A DNA stretch of 64,000 bases from Rhodoferax sp. U11-2br (GTDB lineage: Bacteria; Pseudomonadota; Gammaproteobacteria; Burkholderiales; Burkholderiaceae_C): positions 116,296 through 180,295 of the forward strand of contig NZ_JAHFZF010000006.1 of assembly GCF_018619435.1 (NCBI RefSeq), given 5' to 3'. The notes beneath the pieces were generated by a model, which was not told where the DNA came from, made no database searches, and worked only from the letters and a program-made list of their open reading frames with translations. Made by a program: the position numbers and the translations under genes. This document shows, piece after piece, positions 54,508-63,628 of this stretch; position 1 is the stretch's first letter; each line of letters opens with the position of its first letter.

Positions 54508-55446
54508 GGTATTGCAGTGGCTCAGCATGGCCTGGGCCAGTTGCGGCAGCAGCGCGGGCGAGAGGTCGTGCCCCATGCCCTCCACCACCAGCAATTTGGC
54601 ACCGGGGATGTGGTCCGCCGTGTCCTGTCCCCCGGGCAGCGGCACCAGCGGGTCGTCGCGGCCATGGATGACCAGGGTGGGTGCGGTGATGCTGCGCAGC
54701 AAGGGGCGGCGGTCACCGCTGGCGATGATGGCCATCACCTGGCGTGTCAGGCCAGCGGGCTCGTAAGCGCGGCGGATGCCCCGGCCCACACGCTCACGCA
54801 GCGCCTGCTCAGACTCCTGGTGGACCGGGCTGCCAATGGTGCGCACAATGCGCACCTGGTGGTCGATCACCGACTCGATGTCGTTTGGCCGCGTGGGGCG
54901 GCTCACCACCACACGGCGCACATGCAGCGCAGGCTGCTGCAAACGCGGGTGACCACTGGTGGACATGATCGAGGTCAGGCTCAGCACCCGCTGCGGGTGG
55001 GTTGCAGCCAGTACCTGGCCAATCATGCCGCCCATCGACACCCCGACGATGTGCGCTTGCTGGATCTGCAGTGCGTCCATCACCGACAGTGTGTCTTGCG
55101 CCATGTCGTGCAGGGTGTAGGGCGAAGGCACCGGCAGCTTGAACACCGAGGCGGCAATGGTGCGCAGCAAGTCAAACCGCCCGTGCGCCGGTGCGCGGGC
55201 CGACAGGCCGCAGTCGCGGTTGTCAAAACGCACCACGCGGTAACCCTCCGCCACCAGGGCCTGGCACAAGCTGTCGGGCCAGGCCACAAGTTGCAACCCC
55301 AAACCCATGATCAGCACAATGGCCGGATGCGCCGGGTTGCCCAGCACCTCGTAATGGATGGGCCAGGCGCCGCTGGTGCGGCCCTGGACGGGCTCCAGCG
55401 GGGCCAAATCGTCAGCACACGAGGGGTTGGGGTGGGGTGAGTTCAT
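54478..55446 (-). CDS. Alpha/beta hydrolase
   Basis: 322 aa. Nucleophile Ser in GVSMGGMIGQV, acidic residue in VIHGRDDPLVPLPGG, His in GMGHDLSPALLP; oxyanion region LIMGLGLQLVAWPD. VRFDNRDCGLSARAP is typical of the branch that includes aclacinomycin methylesterase RdmC-like and lipase-like hydrolases. The C-terminal ISASSPYRN is encoded by the dispersed repeat, so the original C-terminus was probably altered by the insertion. Substrate unknown. Confidence 0.87.
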   Translation of the reverse strand: MNSPHPNPSCADDLAPLEPVQGRTSGAWPIHYEVLGNPAHPAIVLIMGLGLQLVAWPDSLCQALVAEGYRVVRFDNRDCGLSARAPAHGRFDLLRTIAASVFKLPVPSPYTLHDMAQDTLSVMDALQIQQAHIVGVSMGGMIGQVLAATHPQRVLSLTSIMSTSGHPRLQQPALHVRRVVVSRPTRPNDIESVIDHQVRIVRTIGSPVHQESEQALRERVGRGIRRAYEPAGLTRQVMAIIASGDRRPLLRSITAPTLVIHGRDDPLVPLPGGQDTADHIPGAKLLVVEGMGHDLSPALLPQLAQAMLSHCNTISASSPYRN

Positions 55447-55503
55447 TTTCGAAACGTCGTTCCAGATTTTACGGCGTCGCCGTGGGGGCCAACAGGTCGC
55501 GTG

Positions 55504-55556
55504 ATGCTATCCACTTTATAGCTATAGGTCCTTTTAATATAAGGGTAAAAAGCCAT
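55504..55556 (+). repeat. Dispersed short repeat downstream of the LysR gene
   Basis: ATAGCTATAGGTCC, TTTAATATAAGGGT and AAAGCCATTTTT: arms partly decayed. It lies between the hydrolase start and the lysR stop codon, close to the latter. Confidence 0.6.
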
Positions 55557-55558
55557 TT

Positions 55559-56473
55559 TTACCCAAAATCTGCGGCAAGGCCAGCCACCACAAAGTCGAT
55601 CCAGACACGCAACTTGGGCGCCAGATAACGGTTGGGCGGGTACAGCAGCCAGGCCGTGCCCGCGTAGTCGGTGACATGGGTCCAGTCGTCCAGCACCGAC
55701 ACCAGCTGACCACTTGCCAGCGCCTGGCGTGTCGTAAAGTCGGGCAGGCTGGCCAGGCCTAGGTGCTGCAGGGCGCCGTCAAGCCGTACCTCGCTGTGGT
55801 TGGCGACATAACGGCCAGACACACGCACCGTCACCTCGTCGCCGCCCTGGCGAAAGCGCCAGTGGCGGTCGCGTTCATCCTCGCCCAGGTACTGGCAGCT
55901 GTGCTGGGTCAGATCACGCGGGTGCACCGGCGTGCCGTGGGTGCGCAGGTAGTTGGGGCTGGCGCACACCCGGTGCAACACCGGCATCAGCGGGCGCCCG
56001 GCCAGGCCGGGAGGTGGTGCGTCGGTGAGCCGGATCGCCAGGTCCACCGTCTCCTCAAACAGGTCCACCACCCGGTCGGTGATGATCAGTTGCACGTCCA
56101 CCTCGGGGTAACGCGCCAGAAACGCCGGCATCAGCGGGTGAATGACCTGGCGGCCAAAAGCCTTGGGCATGCTGATACGCACCAGCCCACGCGGTGTGGC
56201 GCTTTGGGTGTCGCACAGCGCCATCACCTCGCGAGCGGCGGCCACCAGGGTCTGGCAGCGGCTGTAGGCGGCGCTGCCCGCCTCGGTCAGGCGCAGCTTG
56301 CGGGTGCTGCGCTCGAGCAGGCGCACATGCAAAGCAGCCTCCAGCCGGGCCACCTGGCGGCTCACCGCCGACGGTGTCACACCAAGCAGTCGCGCCGCCG
56401 CCGAGAAGCTGCCCGCATCCACCACGCAGGCAAACACGGCCATGTCGGTGAGGTTCTCAAGCGGGTTATTCAT
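55559..56473 (-). CDS. LysR family transcriptional regulator
   Basis: 304 aa. N-terminal helix-turn-helix with SFSAAARLLGVTPSAVSRQV; periplasmic-binding-like effector domain from about residue 90 (GLVRISMPKAFGRQVIHPLM, DRVVDLFEETVDLAIRL). It belongs to the CrgA/AaeR-like branch. It is divergent from the EamA transporter, with 100 bases between, and probably regulates it. Confidence 0.93.
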   Translation of the reverse strand: MNNPLENLTDMAVFACVVDAGSFSAAARLLGVTPSAVSRQVARLEAALHVRLLERSTRKLRLTEAGSAAYSRCQTLVAAAREVMALCDTQSATPRGLVRISMPKAFGRQVIHPLMPAFLARYPEVDVQLIITDRVVDLFEETVDLAIRLTDAPPPGLAGRPLMPVLHRVCASPNYLRTHGTPVHPRDLTQHSCQYLGEDERDRHWRFRQGGDEVTVRVSGRYVANHSEVRLDGALQHLGLASLPDFTTRQALASGQLVSVLDDWTHVTDYAGTAWLLYPPNRYLAPKLRVWIDFVVAGLAADFG

Positions 56474-56573
56474 GCGTCTGAAGCACAGCTGATGTTCTGA
56501 ATCACATGATTATCACGCTGCAAGAAGCAATCTAGCATCCCAACTCTGTTTCAAAAACCTGTCGCGCCCCGCC

Positions 56574-57464
56574 ATGACCAGCCTGATCCTCAAACAACCC
56601 GCGCACCTGTTGCGCCTGTCCGACCTGACCCTGCTGTTGGTGGCCATGGTCTGGGGCACCAGCTACGGTGTAGCCAAGGGCGCGCTGGCCTTTTACCCGG
56701 TGCTGGGTTTTCTGGCGCTGCGTTTTGGCCTGACGTTTGTGCTGCTGGCGCCCACCTTGCTGCGCGCCAGCACACAACAGCGCCGCGACGCCTGGCGCAG
56801 CGGGCTACCACTGGGGGGCTGGCTGCTGGCGATTTTTCTGTGTGAAACCTTTGGAGTGGCGCACACCCAGGCCAGCAACGCGGCCTTGCTGATCAGCCTG
56901 TGTGTGGTGATGACACCGTTTGTCCAGTGGTGGCTGCTGGGCCAGCGCCCGGCGCGGGCCGTATTTGGTTTTGCTGCGGTCTCGCTGCTGGGGGCTGCGC
57001 TGCTCAGAGGCGGTTTGACCGGCGGCCTGGCCTGGGGTGATGGCCTGATGCTCGGGGCTGCTGTGTTGCGCGCCATCCTGGTCTGCCAGACCAGCCGGCT
57101 CACCCGCAGCAGCAGTGCCACCAGCCTGCAGCTGACCGCCGTGCAATCCGGTGTGATCTGCCTTGGCTGCCTGCTGCTGGCGCTGCTGACACGCGGCGGG
57201 CTGCCCGACTTGCCCGGCCAAGCGGTCTTCTGGCAGGGCACGCTGTACCTGGTGCTGGGCTGCACCGTGTTCGCCTTTTTTGCGCAAAACTGGGCGCTCA
57301 AACACAGCGCGCCAAGCCGGGTGGCTTTGCTCACCAGCAGCGAACCTGCGTTTGGAGCGTTATTTGCGGTGTGGTGGCTCGGGGAGTCACTCAGTCCCAT
57401 GGGCTGGCTGGGCGCTGCGTTGATCGTGTTGGCGGCGTTGTGGACCACGTGGCGGCGCGGCTGA
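56574..57464 (+). CDS. EamA/DMT family transporter
   Basis: 296 aa with ten predicted membrane helices in two EamA repeats. The first begins LTLLLVAMVWGTSYGVAKGA; the second ends with SSEPAFGALFAVWWLGESLS and GAALIVLAALWTTWRRG. The family exports amino acids and metabolites. Transcribed away from the LysR gene, its likely regulator. Confidence 0.92.
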   Translation: MTSLILKQPAHLLRLSDLTLLLVAMVWGTSYGVAKGALAFYPVLGFLALRFGLTFVLLAPTLLRASTQQRRDAWRSGLPLGGWLLAIFLCETFGVAHTQASNAALLISLCVVMTPFVQWWLLGQRPARAVFGFAAVSLLGAALLRGGLTGGLAWGDGLMLGAAVLRAILVCQTSRLTRSSSATSLQLTAVQSGVICLGCLLLALLTRGGLPDLPGQAVFWQGTLYLVLGCTVFAFFAQNWALKHSAPSRVALLTSSEPAFGALFAVWWLGESLSPMGWLGAALIVLAALWTTWRRG

Positions 57465-57527
57465 GTCCAGCCGACCCACCCGGCTTTGGGTCATACTCTC
57501 GGCTGCTATATCTGAGGAGTTTTGGAC

Positions 57528-59027
57528 ATGAATGCACCCGTCAGCACCGACATTTTGAATACCGCCCAGGCCTTGGACCAGGTCAGCCGAGCCTGGGACC
57601 AGGACATTGTCAAACAGCTCAGCGACTACATCGCCATCCCCGCCAAGTCACCGATGTTTGACCCGGATTGGGAGCAGCATAGGTTCATCGACACCGTGGT
57701 GCGCAACGCTTATGAATGGGTGCAGGCGCAAAAGGTGCCCGGCCTGCAGATCGAGATCGTGCGCTTGGCCGGTCGCACACCGGTGCTGTTTTTTGAATTG
57801 GCGTCCTCCCAAGGCGCTACTGAATCACAAGCATCTAACCCAGACGGTAAAAGGGATAGCAGCCAAACCGTCATGTTTTATGGGCATCTGGACAAACAGC
57901 CCGAGTTCACCGGCTGGCGTGCGGACCTGGGCCCCTGGTCACCCAAGTACCTCGAAGGCAAGCTCTATGGCCGGGGCGGCGCCGACGACGGTTACGCCGT
58001 CTACGCGGCGGTGGCTGCGATCCAGGCGCTGCAAAGCCAACAAGTCGCACACCCGCGCATCGTTGGCCTGATCGAAACCTGTGAGGAAAGTGGTTCGTAT
58101 GACCTACTGCCCTACATCGACGCCCTCAGACCCCGGCTGGGCGAGGTGGGCCTGGTGATCTGCCTGGACTCGGGCGCGGGCAATTACGACCAGCTCTGGC
58201 TCACCAACAGCTTGCGCGGCATGGCCAGCGGTGTGCTCAAGGTCGAGGTGCTGACCGAAGGTTTGCACTCGGGCGACGCCAGCGGCCTGGTGCCGTCGAG
58301 CTTTCGCATCCTGCGCCACGTACTGGATCGGCTCGAAGACAGCGCCACCGGCCGCTTGTTGCCCGCGCAGTTCCACTGCGAGGTGCCAGCGGACCGGCTG
58401 GTCCAGGCGCAGGCCACGGCAAACATCCTGGGTGACGAGATCTACAAACGGTTCCCCTGGGCCCATGCCGACTGTGGCGGTGCCTCACAAAGCATGCTGC
58501 CCACCACCACCGACCCGCTGCAGGCGCTGCTCAACCGCACCTGGCTGCCGACCCTGAGCGTGACCGGTGTCGAGGGGATGCCCGACCTGCAGAACGCGGG
58601 CAATGTGCTGCGCCCCTACACCGCCTTCAAACTGTCCTTGCGCCTGCCGCCACTGGTGGACGCCGCCAGCGCGGTGGCCGACCTGAAAAACCTGCTGGAA
58701 GACAACGCACCCTACCAGGCCAAAGTCACTTTTGACCACGCGGCGGGCGCCACCGGCTGGAACGCCCCGAGCACCGCACCGTGGTTCGAGCAGGCGCTTA
58801 ACGCTGCCTCACAGAGCTGTTTTGGCGCGCCCTGCGGCTACATCGGCCAGGGCGGCACCATACCGCTCATGAACATGTTGTCCATGGGTTTCCCGAAAGC
58901 CCAGATGATGGTCTGTGGTGTGCTCGGCCCCAAGAGCAACGCCCACGGGCCCAACGAGTTTTTGCATGTGCCCTATGCCAAAAAACTCACAGCGGCAGTG
59001 GCGCAGGTGATTGCGGCAGCAGCCTAA
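57528..59027 (+). CDS. M20 family metallopeptidase
   Basis: Zinc peptidase or amidohydrolase, 499 aa. Metal ligands lie in FYGHLDKQPE (His, Asp), GRGGADDGYAV (Asp), ETCEESGSYD (Glu) and the C-terminal EFLHVPYAKK (His). A dimerisation domain occupies the middle. GAGGAG precedes ATG 57528 at 8 bases; a TTG two codons upstream is rejected. Residues about 102-113 (ASNPDGKRDSSQ), a loop just before the first metal motif, derive from a repeat copy. Substrate unknown. Confidence 0.92.
   Translation: MNAPVSTDILNTAQALDQVSRAWDQDIVKQLSDYIAIPAKSPMFDPDWEQHRFIDTVVRNAYEWVQAQKVPGLQIEIVRLAGRTPVLFFELASSQGATESQASNPDGKRDSSQTVMFYGHLDKQPEFTGWRADLGPWSPKYLEGKLYGRGGADDGYAVYAAVAAIQALQSQQVAHPRIVGLIETCEESGSYDLLPYIDALRPRLGEVGLVICLDSGAGNYDQLWLTNSLRGMASGVLKVEVLTEGLHSGDASGLVPSSFRILRHVLDRLEDSATGRLLPAQFHCEVPADRLVQAQATANILGDEIYKRFPWAHADCGGASQSMLPTTTDPLQALLNRTWLPTLSVTGVEGMPDLQNAGNVLRPYTAFKLSLRLPPLVDAASAVADLKNLLEDNAPYQAKVTFDHAAGATGWNAPSTAPWFEQALNAASQSCFGAPCGYIGQGGTIPLMNMLSMGFPKAQMMVCGVLGPKSNAHGPNEFLHVPYAKKLTAAVAQVIAAAA
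57831..57865 (-). repeat. Dispersed short repeat, copy inside the M20 peptidase gene
   Basis: On the minus strand GCTGCTATCCCTTTTA then GTCTGGGTTAGATGC match the GCTGCTAGCCCTT...GGGCTAGAGGC core. The copy is in frame and in the same codon phase as the SDR copy (both read Asn-Pro from AAC CCx). Confidence 0.55.
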
Positions 59028-59084
59028 GCGGCCTGAGGGACGCCAGACCCGCCTGGGGTGTTTTCCCTGGTTGGGCCTGTTTAT

Positions 59085-59140
59085 GCTTCCAGCCCTTATG
59101 TCATAAGGGCTAGAGGCTATCAAATAATTAGGATTTGATG
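59085..59140 (+). repeat. Dispersed short repeat, clearest hairpin copy
   Basis: AGCCCTTAT (59091-59099), loop GTC, ATAAGGGCT (59103-59111): a perfect 9-bp stem, followed by AGAGGCTATCAAATAATTAG. Located between the convergent M20 and GGDEF genes, where it may also act as a terminator. Confidence 0.85.
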
Positions 59141-59148
59141 GTACAGGC

Positions 59149-60276
59149 TCAGGCAATCTCGACACGGTTGCGCCCGGCGCGTTTGGCACGGTACAGCGCC
59201 TGGTCAGCCGCTTGCACCAGGCTCTCGAAGCTCGACCCATGGTCGGCAAACGTGGCCACACCGATGGAGAGGGTGGCCATGACCGGGCTGCCCGCCAGTG
59301 CCAGCGGGCTCAGCTCGTAACGCTGGCGCAGCTCTTCGGCCACCGCCTTGGCCACCAGCGCATCTGCGGCCACCAGCACCAGCAAAAACTCTTCGCCGCC
59401 GTAACGGAACAACATGTCACTGTCGCGGGTGCGCTCGGCCAGCAGCCGGGCCGTTTCGCGCAACACATCGTCACCCACCTGGTGGCCAAAGTCATCGTTG
59501 ATCTGCTTGAAATGGTCCACATCGATCATCAGCAGACTCAAAGGCTGGCCATCACGCGCACAACGCGCCAGTTCACGGGCCATGATGTCGCCCAGGTGGT
59601 GCCGGTTGAACAGGCCGGTCAACGCGTCACGGCGCGCCTGATCACGCAGTTGGGCCTGCAGGCTTTGGATCTCGGCCAACTGCTGTTGCAAGGCCAGCTC
59701 TTTGGCCTGTAACTCCTGGCGGGTGTCACGCAGCCGCATCGAGCGTTTCTGGCTGTCCAGAGACACAAAAAACAGATACAGAGAGACCGAAACCATGGCC
59801 AGCGCCGTCACCCAGGGATCGGTCTGGGGCTGCAGCGTCCAACCGACGATCCAACCGGCCAGCGCACAGCCGATAGCCAACAAACTCAGCGCCTCCAGCC
59901 AACCGCGTGTACCGCGGTACAGGGTGAGGTTCAGCAAACAGCCGATCACCATGACAAAGCTGATCCAAAGCGGGAAATGCAGCACCGCGATCCACGCGCC
60001 AAGACTCAGCGCATCCAGATACATGTGTCTGATTTCAGCGGCCATCGGGTCTACGGCGCGTCGGGCGAGCCAGAAGGCCAGCTGGGGGTACACCGCAAAG
60101 TGCGCCACCAACACCAGCCAGAGCAGCGGGCTTCGGTCTTGCGGGGCCAGGTGCAAACCAAGCACCAGCAGCAACATGGCATAACCCAGGCTGCGGTGGC
60201 GGTGGTTGACATGTACTGCCCAGTGGGTCTTGCCCCTTGGCGCAGCGGTAGGCGTGTTTTCTGGCACGTGCAACAA
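59149..60276 (-). CDS. Diguanylate cyclase with MASE2 membrane sensor
   Basis: 375 aa. The N-terminal half has about five membrane helices of MASE2 type (YAMLLLVLGLHLAP, LLWLVLVAHFAVYPQLAFWL). A coiled coil (about 185-215, LQAKELALQQQLAEIQSLQ) links to a GGDEF domain. The active site is GGEEF at 293-297 and the inhibition site RDSD at 284-287, so it is probably an active, feedback-inhibited cyclase. The start is a TTG with no strong ribosome binding site, and nine C residues (G at 60284-60292 on the plus strand) lie just upstream, so start and expression are uncertain. Confidence 0.88.
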   Translation of the reverse strand: MLHVPENTPTAAPRGKTHWAVHVNHRHRSLGYAMLLLVLGLHLAPQDRSPLLWLVLVAHFAVYPQLAFWLARRAVDPMAAEIRHMYLDALSLGAWIAVLHFPLWISFVMVIGCLLNLTLYRGTRGWLEALSLLAIGCALAGWIVGWTLQPQTDPWVTALAMVSVSLYLFFVSLDSQKRSMRLRDTRQELQAKELALQQQLAEIQSLQAQLRDQARRDALTGLFNRHHLGDIMARELARCARDGQPLSLLMIDVDHFKQINDDFGHQVGDDVLRETARLLAERTRDSDMLFRYGGEEFLLVLVAADALVAKAVAEELRQRYELSPLALAGSPVMATLSIGVATFADHGSSFESLVQAADQALYRAKRAGRNRVEIA

Positions 60277-60340
60277 AGTCTTTGGGGGGGGGTTGTGAAT
60301 CTGTCAGGGGCTTGGGGCTGGCAGATCATGACCCAGAACC

Positions 60341-61669
60341 TCAGCGCAAGTCAAACAACTCGTCGTGAAAGTTTTTACCGGGCAGGCCGCGTGCCGCAAA
60401 GTCGGTTTGTAACGCGTGGCCAAACCTGGCCGGCCCACAAAACCAGATGTCACCCAGGCGCCAGTCAGGCACCAGCGCGCAGATGCTTTGCGCGGTGAGT
60501 CTGCCATCGTGAGCTTCCACCAGCACATGCAGCGTCACCCGGGCTTCACGCGCCAGCAGCTTGAGTTTGTGGATGGCCAGGTGGTAGGGTGAGGCGGTGG
60601 CGTAGAACAGGTCGATGGGTTTGGCCTGCGGTGCCAGCACCAGCTCCTCCAGCCGGGCGACAAAGGGCGTGATGCCAATGCCACCACCAACCCAGATCTG
60701 GCGCTCACAGTCGCTGTCAAAGTTGAACTGGCCGTAAGGCCCTTCGATGTGGACCGGGTCACCCAGCTTGAGGCGGTCGGGCAGCAGCGTGGTGTAGTCA
60801 CCCAGCCCCTTGATCAGAAACACCATGTGGCCGTCCCCCGTCCAGGCGGATGAGATGGTGAAGGGGTGTGCCCCTTCCACGCTGTCAAAGCGGACAAACA
60901 CAAACTGCCCACTCTGATGGCCCGACCAGCGCCCCTGGAGCTGCACGCCCACCTCCAGCACCCGCACGGGTTTGTGCGCATGGACCTGCGTCACCACACC
61001 CAGCACCCGGTGGCTCAGGCCAACCCGCCGCAACAGAATCACCACCGCAGCCAGGCTGCCACCCAGCATCAGCAAGGCCATCACCGGGCCCATCAGTTGC
61101 CCCCAGTAACTGAACTTCATCAACACCACCGCATGAAACACGAGAAACAGGTAAGCCACGGCCAGCCAGCGGTGGGTTTTGAAAAACAGGTGGTACGGAA
61201 ACCACTTGACCAGCGCCAACACCATCAGCAACACGGTGGCGTAAAAAGCCCACTCCCCCACGCCCTCGGCCAGGCCGCGCTGGCTTTGCAGGAACTTGAA
61301 AATCGGGTTTGCAGGCTCGGGCGCGCGCTCATGCGCGTGGCGCTCCAGATAACCCAGGTTGGTCAGCCAGCCAGGGCTTTGTTTACACAACCAGTGCAGC
61401 GTGACCCACACCAGGCCGCTGATACCCAGCCATTTGTGCAGGCGGTACATCTTGTCCAGCCCGCCCAAAAACGGCTCCAGCAGCAGAGGTCGTGCGGCCA
61501 GCATCAGCGCCACACTCATCACGCCCATACCCATGATGCCGGTGAAGTTGATCAAGGCATTGCGCCAGCTGCCAAAACCCGACGGCATCTCCAAGCGCAG
61601 GTCAGCCAGCAACCACAACACGGCCAGCCCAGCCAAAAAACCCCAGAAGCTCAGTTTGATGTGTTTCAC
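60341..61669 (-). CDS. Ferric-reductase-like transmembrane flavocytochrome
   Basis: 442 aa. Six membrane helices with paired heme-ligand histidines: HKWLGISGLVWVTLHWL and HRWLAVAYLFLVFHAVVL. A ferredoxin-reductase-type FAD domain (GAHPFTISSAW) and an NAD(P) domain (WVGGGIGITPFVARLEEL, and near the end DIWFCGPARFGHAL) follow. This is the FRD/NOX-like architecture that moves electrons from NAD(P)H across the membrane. GTG start. Electron acceptor (ferric iron or oxygen) not known. Confidence 0.9.
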   Translation of the reverse strand: MKHIKLSFWGFLAGLAVLWLLADLRLEMPSGFGSWRNALINFTGIMGMGVMSVALMLAARPLLLEPFLGGLDKMYRLHKWLGISGLVWVTLHWLCKQSPGWLTNLGYLERHAHERAPEPANPIFKFLQSQRGLAEGVGEWAFYATVLLMVLALVKWFPYHLFFKTHRWLAVAYLFLVFHAVVLMKFSYWGQLMGPVMALLMLGGSLAAVVILLRRVGLSHRVLGVVTQVHAHKPVRVLEVGVQLQGRWSGHQSGQFVFVRFDSVEGAHPFTISSAWTGDGHMVFLIKGLGDYTTLLPDRLKLGDPVHIEGPYGQFNFDSDCERQIWVGGGIGITPFVARLEELVLAPQAKPIDLFYATASPYHLAIHKLKLLAREARVTLHVLVEAHDGRLTAQSICALVPDWRLGDIWFCGPARFGHALQTDFAARGLPGKNFHDELFDLR

Positions 61670-61806
61670 ACAAGGCCCAATCGCTGAGCACAGCCCATGT
61701 GTGCTAACCGGCTGACCCGTTGACGCCAGCGCAGTCAGCTTGAACCCAAGCGCAGAATAGTTCGGTGTGTTGGCACACCCTGGCGCTCACGCGGTCGCCA
61801 GAGTGA

Positions 61807-62310
61807 TCAGCGCGTCAGCGTCTGGATGAGCTGCCGGTGCTGCGGAAAAGTTGCGCTCAGCGTGGCGCGGTCGGCCAGACAGAAGTCGGCAAAATCAAAC
61901 CCGGGCGCCACCGTGCAGCCCACCAGCGAGAAAGCGCCCCCATCAGCCACCCGGGACGCAAACCAGGTGTGGGCGGGCACCACATGCTGAAAAGCATCAC
62001 CCTGCGCCACATCCGGCCCCAGGCGGGTGCAGCGCAAGTCTCCGGCCGGGTTGATCTCCAGCACCTCCAGCGCCTGCCCGGCATAAAAGTGCCACATCTC
62101 GTCAGAGCGTATGCGGTGAAACGCGGAGAAGTTGCCCTGCTCCAGCAAGAAGTAGATGCCGGTGCTGACATGTCTCTGAACCGCTGGGCCACTCTCAGCC
62201 GGGTTCACGTCCATCCGCAGCGGGCTGCGGTAGGTTTCCCGGTAATAGCCGCCTTCTGGGTGGGGCTGTAACTGCAGGGCCTGGATGAAAGTCTGGGCTT
62301 GGGTGCTCAT
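61807..62310 (-). CDS. Cupin domain protein (DUF985)
   Basis: 167 aa small beta-barrel. Family signatures: LQLQPHPEGGYYRETYRS at the N-terminus, STGIYFLLEQGNFSAFHRIR and SDEMWHFYAGQALEV, then VVPAHTWFASRVA and GCTVAPGFDFADF. The two conserved His (FHR, WHF) are likely metal or ligand contacts. Function of DUF985 is not established, although some relatives resemble sugar epimerases. Twelve bases from the luciferase-like gene on the same strand. Confidence 0.9.
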   Translation of the reverse strand: MSTQAQTFIQALQLQPHPEGGYYRETYRSPLRMDVNPAESGPAVQRHVSTGIYFLLEQGNFSAFHRIRSDEMWHFYAGQALEVLEINPAGDLRCTRLGPDVAQGDAFQHVVPAHTWFASRVADGGAFSLVGCTVAPGFDFADFCLADRATLSATFPQHRQLIQTLTR

Positions 62311-62321
62311 GGGCCCTGACT

Positions 62322-63344
62322 TTAGCGGCTGGTGTCGACCGGGCCAAGGCCACAGGCCTTCGCGGCAATCTCCAGCGAACGCAGGCGCCGCGCTGGCTCG
62401 AACACATCACACACCAGCATCAGCTCATTGGCCTGGGTGGCCTCGGCCAGGGCCGCCAGGCCGCTGGCCACCTTGGCCGGGCCACCAATCACCGCAGCGG
62501 ACAGGAAGTCGCCGATGGCAGCGCGCTCCTGCGGCTGCAGTGTCTCCATGAAGCCGGGTGTGGGTGGCTGCAACCGCTGGCGGGCACCGGTCAAGATGCC
62601 CAGCACCCGTTGGTAGGTGCTGCTGGCCAGAAACTCGGCTTCTTCGTCACTGTCGGCCGCCATCAGGGGCACACCCACCACCACATAGGGCTGACTCAGT
62701 GTTTTGGACGGCTTGAACAGGCTGCGGTACAAGGCCAGCGCCTGGTGCAAAAGGCGCGGCGCAAAGTGGGCGGCAAAGGCATAAGGCAGGCCACGCTCGG
62801 CCGCCAGTTGGGCCGAAAACAGGCTGGAGCCCAGCAGCCAGATCGGCACATTGGTATCGGCGCCCGGCATGGCAATGATGCCTTGCCCGGGCTGAGCAGG
62901 CCCCAGCAGACGCTGCAGTTCGGCCACATCACGCGGAAAGTCCTGCTCTGTCTCGGCCCGGTCGCGCCGCAGGGCGCGCATGGTGAGCCGGTCGGTGCCG
63001 GGGGCACGCCCCAGACCCAGGTCAATCCGGCCCGGGTACAGCTCGGCCAGGGTGCCAAAAGCCTCTGCCACCACCAGCGGCGCATGGTTGGGCAACATGA
63101 TGCCACCGGAGCCAACCCGGATGTGTTGGGTACCACCCGCGATGTAGCCCACCAGCACCGCCGTGGCCGAGCTGGCAATACCGGCCATGTTGTGGTGTTC
63201 GGCCAGCCAGTAGCGGGTGAAGCCCAGCGACTCCGCGTGCTGCGCAGTCTGCAAGGCAACAGCCAGCGCCTGCGCCACGGTGCCACCTTCGCGGATAGCG
63301 ACCAGGTCGAGCATAGAGAGTTGGAGGGATCGGGATGGGGTCAT
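62322..63344 (-). CDS. Luciferase-like monooxygenase family flavin oxidoreductase
   Basis: 340 aa bacterial luciferase-like (LLM) TIM barrel of the YhbW subgroup. Signatures: [80 protein letters not shown]. It is probably FMN/NADH dependent with no known substrate. The downstream DUF985 gene starts 11 bases later and is likely co-transcribed. Confidence 0.92.
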   Translation of the reverse strand: MTPSRSLQLSMLDLVAIREGGTVAQALAVALQTAQHAESLGFTRYWLAEHHNMAGIASSATAVLVGYIAGGTQHIRVGSGGIMLPNHAPLVVAEAFGTLAELYPGRIDLGLGRAPGTDRLTMRALRRDRAETEQDFPRDVAELQRLLGPAQPGQGIIAMPGADTNVPIWLLGSSLFSAQLAAERGLPYAFAAHFAPRLLHQALALYRSLFKPSKTLSQPYVVVGVPLMAADSDEEAEFLASSTYQRVLGILTGARQRLQPPTPGFMETLQPQERAAIGDFLSAAVIGGPAKVASGLAALAEATQANELMLVCDVFEPARRLRSLEIAAKACGLGPVDTSR

Positions 63345-63552
63345 GGTTTTGAAATCTCAGAGGTGCAGGTCGGAAGGTGGAGAAGCCCACCACATGCACA
63401 TGGCGTGCACGATCCGTTGACACGCATTGTTGCCGCAGCCCGTAAAACCCCACACGGCGCAGCCTTGACCAGCGGTGACTCGCGGCTTCGGTCGGGCACG
63501 CTGCTGAGCCCCCTGCTTTCTCACATGCCGTATGGCCGCGGCGCTACATTCA

Positions 63553-63606
63553 CATACAAAAATAGCGTCTAGCCCTTATAAAACAAGGGCCAGACGCTAT
63601 TAAATT
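63553..63606 (+). repeat. Dispersed short repeat with a 17-bp stem
   Basis: AATAGCGTCTAGCCCTT (63561-63577) and AAGGGCCAGACGCTATT (63585-63601) pair over 17 bp with one mismatch around a 7-base loop, the longest palindrome of the family here. It lies downstream of uxuA. The rest of the 63345-63628 gap holds nothing I recognise. Confidence 0.85.
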
Positions 63607-63628
63607 TAGCCTGGACGAATGTGATCCG

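Noticed and set aside
8321..63606. Recurring palindromes as a possible CRISPR or integron array
   Set aside because: Copies are kilobases apart, in both orientations, with no regular spacing and no cas genes or integrase.
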